Shown here: piece after piece, positions 16,385 to 22,873 of the stretch | Position numbering within the stretch: position 1 is the first letter of the stretch | Layout of the letters: every line of letters begins with the position of its first letter | Assembly: GCA_905205975.1 (NCBI GenBank) | Contig: CAJLFQ010000014.1 | Span: 1-40,959 of the forward strand | Reading direction: 5' to 3' | From: an uncultured Eubacteriales bacterium | GTDB taxonomy: Bacteria > Bacillota > Clostridia > Oscillospirales > QAMX01 | Length of the DNA stretch: 40,959 nucleotides | The notes under the pieces: generated by a model | Seen by the model: the letters and a program-made list of their open reading frames with translations, nothing else | The model's database searches: none | What the model was told of the DNA's origin: nothing | Translations under genes and position numbers: made by a program

Positions 16385-16615
16385 TTACAGGGGGTCGTCT
16401 GCGCTGCTGCCGGTATAGCGTTCGATTGCGGCGAGCTGACGCCGCAGCCGCGCCAGCTCACGGTTTTCCGGCAGCTTCGCCTCGTCCGGCTGTTCCGGTT
16501 TCATCCACCGCGTCCACTGCATCCAACGCATCCCGCGCGCCCTGCGCAGCGCCCGGAGCCCGCAGACGCAGGCCATCCCTGCGGCAAAGCCCAAAAGCAA
16601 TCCGATCCATATCAC
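16385..16615 (-). CDS. Small membrane protein, possible spanin-like component
   Basis: A 76-aa protein. It has one N-terminal membrane segment (VIWIGLLLGFAAGMACVCGL) followed by an Arg-rich stretch and a short helical tail (NRELARLRRQLAAIERY). The GTG start at 16615 overlaps the endolysin stop as GTGA, with GAGGGG about 8 nt upstream. Translational coupling with the endolysin and an inner-membrane anchor plus coiled tail suggest a lysis accessory role. A true i-spanin would be unexpected in a Gram-positive host, so the function is uncertain. Confidence 0.6.
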   Translation of the reverse strand: MIWIGLLLGFAAGMACVCGLRALRRARGMRWMQWTRWMKPEQPDEAKLPENRELARLRRQLAAIERYTGSSADDPL

Positions 16616-17346
16616 AGCAGAATCCCCTCGCATCCCATTTCGTTCAGCAGGCGCCCCAGCTCGTCCAGCGACAGGAACGCGCCGTTTTCCGCCGGTTCCG
16701 GTTCTTCCTCCGGAAACAGACCGGCTGCGTAGTCGGTATAGCAGACGTCCAGATCGACGCTGCCTTCGATGCCGCGAATCTGCCCGGTCGTTGAAAACTG
16801 CCACATCGTGTGCGGATGCTTCGTCACGCCGTCTTCCGGCAGGTCTGCAAACCCGGCAGCCGGTCTGGGCCATGCGACCCAGAGATCGATGCCCGCGTCC
16901 GCCAGCGCCGGTTTGTCCACGACGCTGTTCAGCCAATTGCAGTTGGTGTAGACCAGCGGGATATACCCCGCCGCCGTCACGGCTTCGCAGAAGGTCAGCA
17001 TGAGCTGCGTGACCCGCTCCTTACCGAGCGCAAACTGCCGCGGCTGCTCTGCGTCAAAGGCGGCCGGATAGGTGATTTCCTCGCGGAAGGGCAGGATCGT
17101 CTGCAAGAAAAGCGCCGCTTCCGCCCGAACCTCGGCTGCATCCGCGGCATAGGAGCAGCAGTAGACGCCGACATCCACCCCGGCCGCCAGCGCGCCGCGG
17201 ATGTTGCGTTCAAAGCAGGCGTCCTGCTTCTGCCCGTGCGTCGCACGGATCATTGCAAATTCCACGCCGGAAGCGGCCGCTTTCGGCCAGTCGATCTCTT
17301 TCTGCCATTCGGATACGTCAATGCCGTACCGCATTGTTCTGGTCAT
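16612..17346 (-). CDS. GH25 muramidase endolysin
   Basis: A 244-aa glycoside hydrolase family 25 lysozyme. The signature GIDVSEWQ (Asp10), FAMIRAT, and the catalytic D-x-E in YPAAFDAE (Asp98, Glu100) are present, and the strand YIPLVYTNCNWLN and the MWQF segment complete the barrel. The enzyme cuts the MurNAc-GlcNAc bond of peptidoglycan. About 35 C-terminal residues (EEPEPAENGAFLSLDELGRL) form an acidic tail in place of a recognisable cell-wall-binding domain. No signal peptide, so release depends on the holin. The gene overlaps the holin by 29 nt and the next gene by 4 nt. Confidence 0.9.
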   Translation of the reverse strand: MTRTMRYGIDVSEWQKEIDWPKAAASGVEFAMIRATHGQKQDACFERNIRGALAAGVDVGVYCCSYAADAAEVRAEAALFLQTILPFREEITYPAAFDAEQPRQFALGKERVTQLMLTFCEAVTAAGYIPLVYTNCNWLNSVVDKPALADAGIDLWVAWPRPAAGFADLPEDGVTKHPHTMWQFSTTGQIRGIEGSVDLDVCYTDYAAGLFPEEEPEPAENGAFLSLDELGRLLNEMGCEGILL

Positions 17347-17680
17347 GATCTTCCCTCTTTTCTCCTGTTTTGTCCGATTTTTGTTTGTCTTCAGAATTGC
17401 CGTCGTCTTTGTCTTTCATCTGATGGACAAGCTGGTGGCCGTAGACGGCCGCCCCCGCGCAGAGGATGCCCTGCGTGACGGCTGTGAAAAGGCCGGTCAC
17501 GCCGAAAGGCTCTCCGCCTCCGCCGATCCAGCAGACGGCGAGCAGGATGCCGGCGCCGCCCAGGACGAGCGGAATCCACTTGTCCCGCAGGAAAGACGCC
17601 TCTTTGAGGATTTTTCCCAGCACCCAAAGCACCGGCACGGTCAGCAGCAGCTCCGGGCGGATATACTCCAGCACATTCAT
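17318..17680 (-). CDS. Phage holin (Hol44/Phage_holin_5_2-like)
   Basis: A 120-aa protein starting MNVLEYIRPELLLTVPVLWV. It has a first membrane helix (LLLTVPVLWVLGKILK), a second (WIPLVLGGAGILLAVCWIG) and a third (LFTAVTQGILCAGAAVYGHQ), then a charged Lys/Asp/Glu tail. The pattern matches the Hol44-type holins of clostridial phages, which open the membrane to let the endolysin out. GGGAGG lies upstream of ATG 17680, one base after the stop of the preceding XhlA-like gene. Confidence 0.8.
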   Translation of the reverse strand: MNVLEYIRPELLLTVPVLWVLGKILKEASFLRDKWIPLVLGGAGILLAVCWIGGGGEPFGVTGLFTAVTQGILCAGAAVYGHQLVHQMKDKDDGNSEDKQKSDKTGEKREDHDQNNAVRH

Positions 17681-17681
17681 C

Positions 17682-17900
17682 TCAGTTTCCTCCCGCGGTT
17701 TCTTCCAGGTCGTGAATCCGGTGGTTGATGACCTTGATCTGCTCTTCCATGATGGGCATCCGCTCGGCAAAGCGGTTGTGCTTGTCTACCTTTTTCTCCA
17801 GCTGCTCCACCCGATAGGATGTCAGGCGCAGGCCGGAGTAGCTGCCGATGGCCGTTCCGAGCAGGGCGACGACGGCGCAGATGATGCTTGTCCAGTCCAT
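17682..17900 (-). CDS. XhlA-like hemolysin/holin-associated protein
   Basis: A 72-aa protein with a membrane segment at the N-terminus (MDWTSIICAVVALLGTAIGS) and a coiled coil (YRVEQLEKKVDKHN, MEEQIKVINHRIHDLEE). XhlA proteins of Bacillus phages have a coiled coil plus one membrane segment, usually in the opposite order, and help the holin. The role is inferred from position directly upstream of the holin gene. AGGAGG is 6 nt before ATG 17900. Confidence 0.62.
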   Translation of the reverse strand: MDWTSIICAVVALLGTAIGSYSGLRLTSYRVEQLEKKVDKHNRFAERMPIMEEQIKVINHRIHDLEETAGGN

Positions 17901-17936
17901 TTTCTTCCTCCTGTTTGTCATTTCTGTTTGTCATTT

Positions 17937-18155
17937 TTATGCGCCGGGTTCCGTTTCTTCCGGCGGCAGGTCGTATATCTCCCATGTGAGGTCGGTTTTC
18001 AGGCGGTATCCCTTGCCCGCTTCCTGCGGGCAGGCCCGGATGACCGCCAGGATGGCGTCGTATTCCGCTTTCGTGATCGCCGTACCGCTCGAACCGGTAC
18101 CGATGGCCAGCAGGTACGCACCATCGATCTGCTTCCATCTTCTCATGCTCCTCAT
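17937..18155 (-). CDS. Small phage protein of unknown function
   Basis: A 72-aa protein, MRSMRRWKQIDGAYLLAIGTG..., with a C-terminal ETEPGA tail. ATG 18155 overlaps the stop of the preceding gene as ATGA, implying translational coupling; ATG 18146 (MRRWK) is an alternative. Similar short proteins (EYDAILAVIRACP) follow tail-fibre genes in clostridial phages. No function is known to me. Confidence 0.55.
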   Translation of the reverse strand: MRSMRRWKQIDGAYLLAIGTGSSGTAITKAEYDAILAVIRACPQEAGKGYRLKTDLTWEIYDLPPEETEPGA

Positions 18156-18688
18156 GCGTCAAGCACCCCGCTTCCGACGGCAATCCAGTCATACGTCGCA
18201 CCGCCGACCAGCTGATACCCGGTGCCGGCGGCACACAGGCAGACGGTCTGTTCGTCGGCGGCGGACATCAGCAGGTTCCCGTTCGCTTCCTGAATGCTGT
18301 ATAATGCGCTCAGCACTTTTTCGCTCGCCAGCTTCGTTTCCACCACAATGTGGGACTGCGAAGCCATTTCGCCAAACCCGAAGCCCCCGCAATACCGCGG
18401 GGCAAGCACCGTCACATGCGGTTCCATGCAGACGGCGAACAGCACCGGCACTTCGCCGAGACCGTGGTTCACAGCGTATGCCTTCGTATTGGATGCCGGT
18501 GTGAAGGAACCGGCCGCCGCATTCAGACCGCCCGCCGAAAGTGCTGCAATCGCGCTGACAAATCCGGACGGGAAGGTCAGCGGGGACGCAAGCGGGTCGC
18601 CCAAATCGCCCTTTTCGCGGATGGCGTCGGCGATGGCTGACAGCCCATTTTCCAGCACGGTCGAATCGACCACTTTGTCATATGCCAC
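18152..18688 (-). CDS. Putative tail-fibre/receptor-binding protein
   Basis: A 178-aa protein. The N-terminal helical segment (DKVVDSTVLENGLSAIADAI) is the short motif common at the head of Firmicute phage fibre proteins. A beta-rich C-terminal domain (GSFTPASNTKAYAVNHGLGE...) resembles fibre tips. The GTG start at 18688 has AGGAGG about 9 nt upstream and overlaps the stop of the collagen-like gene by one base (TAGTG). Host receptor binding is inferred from position. Confidence 0.58.
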   Translation of the reverse strand: MAYDKVVDSTVLENGLSAIADAIREKGDLGDPLASPLTFPSGFVSAIAALSAGGLNAAAGSFTPASNTKAYAVNHGLGEVPVLFAVCMEPHVTVLAPRYCGGFGFGEMASQSHIVVETKLASEKVLSALYSIQEANGNLLMSAADEQTVCLCAAGTGYQLVGGATYDWIAVGSGVLDA

Positions 18689-19515
18689 TAAAAATCGCCT
18701 CCTGTCCACGTCGGCAGCGCGGCAAGCACCGCGTTTGTGATGGTTTGTTTGTCGGCGTCGGTCAAGGTGTAGGGGTCGCCCTTCGCGCCGGGTGAACCGT
18801 CTGCGCCGTCGTTGATGGTCGCAATGGTTGCGCCGTCAACCTGAATGGTGGTCACTTTGCCGGTTTTGGACGCCGTGACCGTTGGACTGTGACCGGCAGC
18901 ACCGGGGGCACCGGGTTCACCCGGATCCCCTTTGTCGCCCTTGTCGCCCTTATCGCCCTTGTCGCCCTTATAGACAGCCGAGCCGGGATCGCCTTTGTCG
19001 CCTTTGTCACCTTTGTCTCCCTTATCCCCCTTGTCGCCTTTTTCGCCCTTATCGCCTTTGTCGCCTTTGAAGCGGCCGGTCTGGGCTTCTTCATAGAGCG
19101 TATCGACGCGGGTCGTGCAGCTTTTGAGCTGTTGGTTGATCTGCTCATAAATCGTCGGCGTCGGGTCGGACGGGATGCGGGCATCGCGGTAGGTGCCGCG
19201 CGCGACGCTCTGTGCGATGGGCTGCGTCGTGACGAGGGAACCGTCTGCGCCGATGCCGGTGACGCCGATCTGGATATAGCCGTCCTTTTGCAGCAGCTCC
19301 CACGGGATGTCGCACTCGTTCGTATCGTCAAGCAGAATCTGGTACACGTCCGCCGCCTTGCTGCCGCGCCAGAACGTCGCCGTCCGGACGAGGTCTGCCC
19401 AGCTTTCGTCAAACGTGAACGCAACGCGGTCATAGTTGACGCACTTTTCGACGGTCAGCTCTGTCTTTTCGATTTTCAGTGTGGTTTTAGATACCGAAAG
19501 GCGCAAAAGATTCAC
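18688..19515 (-). CDS. Collagen-like tail fibre protein
   Basis: A 275-aa protein. Residues 1-115 form a beta-rich N-terminal domain (LKIEKTELTVEKCVNYDRVA...) like phage base-of-fibre domains. Residues 151-178 and 184-208 are Gly-X-Y collagen repeats, nearly all GDK, then GDPGEPGAPGAAG. A small C-terminal domain ends in TWTGGDF. Such collagen-like stalks trimerise and hold receptor-binding tips. The GTG start at 19515 has AGGAGG 8 nt upstream and overlaps the previous gene by 29 nt. Confidence 0.75.
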   Translation of the reverse strand: MNLLRLSVSKTTLKIEKTELTVEKCVNYDRVAFTFDESWADLVRTATFWRGSKAADVYQILLDDTNECDIPWELLQKDGYIQIGVTGIGADGSLVTTQPIAQSVARGTYRDARIPSDPTPTIYEQINQQLKSCTTRVDTLYEEAQTGRFKGDKGDKGEKGDKGDKGDKGDKGDKGDPGSAVYKGDKGDKGDKGDKGDPGEPGAPGAAGHSPTVTASKTGKVTTIQVDGATIATINDGADGSPGAKGDPYTLTDADKQTITNAVLAALPTWTGGDF

Positions 19516-19885
19516 GCTTGCCGCCTCCTTCCGTGACGATTCTGCACACCGCGCGGTCGCATTCGGCGATGGCGTTCAGGTAATCCTGCCGGTACATGGC
19601 GAGCTGTGCGTTGTCGCAGTCCTCCGAAAAGAGCCGTGCGACAAGTCCCTTCGGGATGACGCGGACGACAAGCTCTTCATCGTATGGGAGTTCGTCGTCC
19701 AGATCGTCGATCTGCGGCAGGCTGCGGAACGGCTCTTCGCCGCGGAATTCGCGCCTGCGGTTGGCGACGTCATACAGCTCGCCGAGGATGACGTTGAGCC
19801 ACGATTTTGCTGTTGCGGTATAGATAGAAACGTCCGTTTCGTGGACGATGTTGGCTGCGGTTTCAAGCGCTTCTCTGCCGGTCAT
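19487..19885 (-). CDS. Putative head-tail adaptor (tail tubular A/gp7-like) protein
   Basis: A 132-aa, mostly helical acidic protein: MTGREALETAANIVHETDVS..., NRRREFRGEEPFRSLPQIDD, then DELPYDEELVVRVIPKGLVA. The 'PQIDD...L.YDE.LV..VIPKGLA' run is characteristic of DUF6682/adaptor-type proteins of podovirus-like phages, which form a ring below the portal. I recall the pattern, but no alignment was made. It overlaps neighbours by 4 and 29 nt. Confidence 0.5.
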   Translation of the reverse strand: MTGREALETAANIVHETDVSIYTATAKSWLNVILGELYDVANRRREFRGEEPFRSLPQIDDLDDELPYDEELVVRVIPKGLVARLFSEDCDNAQLAMYRQDYLNAIAECDRAVCRIVTEGGGKRESFAPFGI

Positions 19886-20463
19886 GTGTGTTCACCTTCC
19901 TCTGCTGGATATCCGATGGCACCCTTGGCAACGTACCAGTAGCCGTCGGAGTGTCTGCCATTCGCCGGGTAATCGCCGGGATTGCCGTTGACGATGCCGT
20001 AGGAAATGCCGCCCTTGACATAGACCGTTTCGCCGGAATCCACAGGGACGGCTTCATAGATGTTGATCTGCATGCGGCCGTTCTGGATGCCTGCCAGCTC
20101 CTGAAACGAGCTGTACATGGCGACGGCGTTCTGACCGTAGATGCCGCTTCCGACGCCAAAATAACGGTATCCTTCGTTGTACAGTTGTTCAAGCGGATAG
20201 TTTGCGACTGTGATTTCATCTGCGAACTGAATCCACAAGGAGTAATAGCCGGAAATGCGCCCGTAGTACACGCCTTTGACTTTTTCGAGCGTGATGAGCG
20301 ATGTGCCGGTTTTCTGCAATCCGGCGACGGTCTGGCTTTCCTTGATGCAGTCGAACTTTTCCCAGTTATATTTGTTCCAGACGAGCTTTTCGCCCTGATA
20401 GATGCGTTTGATTTTATCCGTGCCGAGGCGCGCGTCTTTGACGGCGGTGAAGTCGATGTTCAT
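19882..20463 (-). CDS. Phage fibre-associated protein of unknown function
   Basis: A 193-aa protein starting MNIDFTAVKDARLGTDKIKR. The opening 'KIKRIYQGEKLVWNKY' resembles the start of many phage tail-appendage proteins. It is aromatic-rich (YRYFGVGSGIYGQNAVAMYS, DGYWYVAKGAIGYPAEEGEH), as in carbohydrate- or surface-binding proteins. ATG/stop overlaps (4 nt) on both sides show a tightly packed operon. The precise function is unknown. Confidence 0.55.
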   Translation of the reverse strand: MNIDFTAVKDARLGTDKIKRIYQGEKLVWNKYNWEKFDCIKESQTVAGLQKTGTSLITLEKVKGVYYGRISGYYSLWIQFADEITVANYPLEQLYNEGYRYFGVGSGIYGQNAVAMYSSFQELAGIQNGRMQINIYEAVPVDSGETVYVKGGISYGIVNGNPGDYPANGRHSDGYWYVAKGAIGYPAEEGEHT

Positions 20464-20645
20464 TCTTTCACCAGATACAGCGTTTGGCTGTCCTTTGATG
20501 TGAGGGCGTTGTATGCCGCTTCGGTCAGAACGACCGTCGGCGGCAGCGTCCCGGTCACGCCCTGAATCGTGACGCCCTTTTTGATGTTTTCTGCTTTGAC
20601 GTTCGCGTCTTTCGGCGCGCCGCCGGTTAAGTTATAGACTGCCAT
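20460..20645 (-). CDS. Small phage upper-fibre-like protein
   Basis: A 61-aa protein. AENIKKGVTIQGVTGTL is the short repeat motif found at the start of many Firmicute phage fibre proteins, and YNALTSKDSQTLYLVKE matches the 'L...D..TLYLV' end of upper-fibre proteins. It overlaps the next gene by 4 nt and follows the nozzle-like gene by 9 nt. Confidence 0.6.
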   Translation of the reverse strand: MAVYNLTGGAPKDANVKAENIKKGVTIQGVTGTLPPTVVLTEAAYNALTSKDSQTLYLVKE

Positions 20646-20654
20646 GTGACCCTC

Positions 20655-22586
20655 CTATATTCTTGCGGGGCGGAGTTTCTGGAAGCGTTTGACGATGCCG
20701 TAGACGCCGAAGCCTTCGTTCGGCTTGTTGTTTTCCACGACGATCTGGCACGTTTTATACCGTTTGATTTTCCGGTTTATGGGGATGACCTGCGGGCTGT
20801 CGTTTGTTTCAAACGTAAAGCTGTCGAAGTCGATGTCCGAGAAGTCGAAGATATTTGTGCGCTCAGATTTGACGCTGACGCCGAAATCGTGGTCAGTGCG
20901 GATGGCGACGGACGCGCCGGAGCGGGTATAGGGCTTGATCATGATCGCCGTGCCGCGGAGCGGGATGCTCTTCAAAAGGGCGAAGTTGCCGTCGTCGTCC
21001 GCTTTGGTCGCCCAGCGCGCCGGGATGGCTGCGCCGTCGTCAGAGAACCTGGACATGCCGGTTTCGTCGGTCTTGAATTTACAGATTCTGCCGTCCGGTG
21101 TGCCGAACCAGAGCGAACCGCCGCATTCGAGCCAGCACCGGGCGGGGATATTTGTCCAGTAGTAGCATTCATAGACGTAATCGCCTCTGGACTGCGGCTT
21201 ATACGATTTATACTGTTTGCCGTCCAGCACATAGCAGCGGCTGTTCAACGCGAGCAGATAGAAGCCATTCCATTCGACGGCAGCCGCTTCGGCGAGGTTC
21301 GGCTCTTTGGTGAGCTGCGCGTCGATGAAATAGCTGCGGTTTTGCAGCGCGTAGTGGGACCCCATGTCCTGAGACGCGATTCCGGTGATGCCGGTTTCGG
21401 AGAGGAACAGCCCTTCGTCGCCGAGGTTCGCAATGCTGTACATGCCTGCCGCGCCTGCGCCTGCGACGCCCTGCGAGATGCTGAACACGGCCTTGCCGTT
21501 TGCATCCGTCCCCGCGCTGCGGAGGAAGACCGTTGCGTCGGCGCTGTTGGTCGATTTGAGGATCGCCTGATACTGGTTGATGCGCCGATAGCCCATGACG
21601 GCATTGGCGTCGCTCCCGATGTAGGCAAACGACGTGTCCGGGACATATGCCGGGTCTGGGCGGTAATCCGGTGCGTGAATCTCGCAGTGCCAGTCGACGT
21701 TGGGCTTGTCCGGATGGCCGGAGAAAAAGATGCGTTCGCCCATGTCGCCGCCGAACCCGTAGCTGGCGGCGAACCGGCATTTGCGGATGGTGTCGGCGTA
21801 TCCTTCAACGGTTGCGGTAAAGGCGATTTCCACATTATCCTCGCCGGTGATCGTCGGTTTTGCCGGGGCGGTCGAAAATTTGACCTTGCCTGCGGTCAGG
21901 TCGACGGTATACGCGCTGGTTTCCTGCACGGTTCCATTGACTTTGACTTCGGAGACGCCGGTAATCGGGGCGGTGTCAAGCTGGTAATCTTTGGAGGTGC
22001 CGTCTGCCTGGAAGGCGTTGCGCCGTTTCGGTGTGAGCAGGTTGACGCCTTCCAGCGTCTGACCGCCGCCTGCCGGAGGTGCGCTGAATGTGGTCAGTGG
22101 GGCATATGCGACGGTTGAGACGTCTGCGATGGTCTGTCCGTCATAGACAAGATATTCGCTGCCGGTGAGAATCCAGAGCTTCCCGGCGCAGGTGAACGAT
22201 GTGCTGCGGGCGTCTGCGTATGTGCCGGTCAGCGCGGTCAGCGTTTCCGCAGCCGTGTCCCAGCCTGTCCATTGGTACAGCTTTGTCCCGATGTGGACGA
22301 GTCGAACCTCGCCGGATGACAACACGGCGCGGTGAATGCCGTTGACCCTGCCGGGGCTTCCAGCGGTATAATCCGCTTCCGGCTGTTCGACGACGGTCTT
22401 CCAGCCGTGACGCTTTTCCGGATAACCGCCGGTGTCGGAGATCAGGTTCGGAGCGTCCGGGCTGCGGGTGGTGTCGATGAGCGCCGGGTCGGTGGACATG
22501 TCCACGCCGCGAAACTTATCGTAGATGGTGGTATACGACGCCGGGCTGGAGCCGGTCGGAATGCTGATGGTGGGCTGCTGCTGCAT
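20655..22586 (-). CDS. Large beta-rich tail protein, putative nozzle/tail tubular B-like
   Basis: A 643-aa protein. It is almost wholly beta-rich, with recurring short segments around aromatic residues (LYQWTGWDTAAETLTALTGT, LWILTGSEYLVYDGQTIADV, GGSLWFGTPDGRICKFKTDE). This suggests a beta-propeller like the nozzle (gp12) of T7-type tails or P22 gp10. The opening IYDKFRGVDMSTDP..., which places ligand-lined strands after a short tail, is common to this group. It is the first gene after the minus-strand promoter near 22690, with AAAGGAAG before the ATG. Assignment is by composition, length and position. Confidence 0.58.
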   Translation of the reverse strand: MQQQPTISIPTGSSPASYTTIYDKFRGVDMSTDPALIDTTRSPDAPNLISDTGGYPEKRHGWKTVVEQPEADYTAGSPGRVNGIHRAVLSSGEVRLVHIGTKLYQWTGWDTAAETLTALTGTYADARSTSFTCAGKLWILTGSEYLVYDGQTIADVSTVAYAPLTTFSAPPAGGGQTLEGVNLLTPKRRNAFQADGTSKDYQLDTAPITGVSEVKVNGTVQETSAYTVDLTAGKVKFSTAPAKPTITGEDNVEIAFTATVEGYADTIRKCRFAASYGFGGDMGERIFFSGHPDKPNVDWHCEIHAPDYRPDPAYVPDTSFAYIGSDANAVMGYRRINQYQAILKSTNSADATVFLRSAGTDANGKAVFSISQGVAGAGAAGMYSIANLGDEGLFLSETGITGIASQDMGSHYALQNRSYFIDAQLTKEPNLAEAAAVEWNGFYLLALNSRCYVLDGKQYKSYKPQSRGDYVYECYYWTNIPARCWLECGGSLWFGTPDGRICKFKTDETGMSRFSDDGAAIPARWATKADDDGNFALLKSIPLRGTAIMIKPYTRSGASVAIRTDHDFGVSVKSERTNIFDFSDIDFDSFTFETNDSPQVIPINRKIKRYKTCQIVVENNKPNEGFGVYGIVKRFQKLRPARI

Positions 22587-22688
22587 GGCGGTGCTTCCTT
22601 TCTCTTTGGTCTTTGCGCCGGATAGATCTGCGCTTTCGCACAGGCTTGTTTGCGTTTACGCAAGATGCGGTGCTGCGGCTGTGATTTC

Positions 22689-22697
22689 AGTATAGCA
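22689..22697 (-). promoter_or_regulatory. Promoter of the phage-type operon
   Basis: On the minus strand TGcTATACT forms an extended -10 (TATACT at 22689-22694, TG at 22696-22697) about 100 nt before the first structural gene. The -35 region is poor, which could mean that an activator is needed. Confidence 0.6.
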
Positions 22698-22806
22698 CGG
22701 CGGCGGCAAAAAGTCTTACCGCGTTTTTCCCGCCGTTTTCTCACGGATTTCTCAGCCTGCTGACGCCGGACGATGCGCGGTCATGGTGGATTTTTTCACG
22801 TTTTTG

Positions 22807-22815
22807 TGGTATGAT
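22807..22815 (+). promoter_or_regulatory. Extended -10 promoter of the ABC exporter pair
   Basis: TGgTATGAT (22807-22815) with no clear -35. A start near 22822 leaves only 4 nt before the in-frame ATG at 22826, supporting the TTG at 22874 as the true start. It diverges from the phage operon promoter about 110 bp away. Confidence 0.65.
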
Positions 22816-22873
22816 GTAGAATGGTGTGTTGGGCTGTATGGCGGCTCGGAATCATCGTTCGGAGGTGTTTGAC

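Larger units (their letters stand above)
7389..22697 (-). mobile_element. Phage-derived particle cassette with nuclease toxin and immunity genes
   Basis: Seventeen co-directional, tightly packed genes encode tail, fibre, lysis, portal, scaffold, capsid and internal proteins, and end in a polymorphic nuclease toxin with two adjacent immunity-type genes. Terminase, integrase, repressor, tape measure and replication genes are not found. There is no obvious direct repeat marking att sites. The gene order (tail, then lysis, then portal-scaffold-capsid, then internal proteins and toxin) is a circular permutation of the usual head-tail-lysis order. This could be a split prophage, a satellite, or a domesticated particle. 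Confidence 0.75.

Noticed and set aside
18892..19065. Repetitive GDK-coding DNA considered as a satellite or CRISPR
   Set aside because: It is in frame and encodes Gly-X-Y collagen triplets of a fibre protein.
5822..22800. Search for attachment-site direct repeats bordering the phage-type block
   Set aside because: No convincing repeat shared by both borders was found by eye; the tRNA-Met at 49-125 is about 7 kb away and not split.
22826..22873. ABC exporter start at ATG 22826
   Set aside because: It would leave a 4-nt leader without a ribosome-binding site; TTG 22874 has GGAGGTG at the right distance and the usual family N-terminus.
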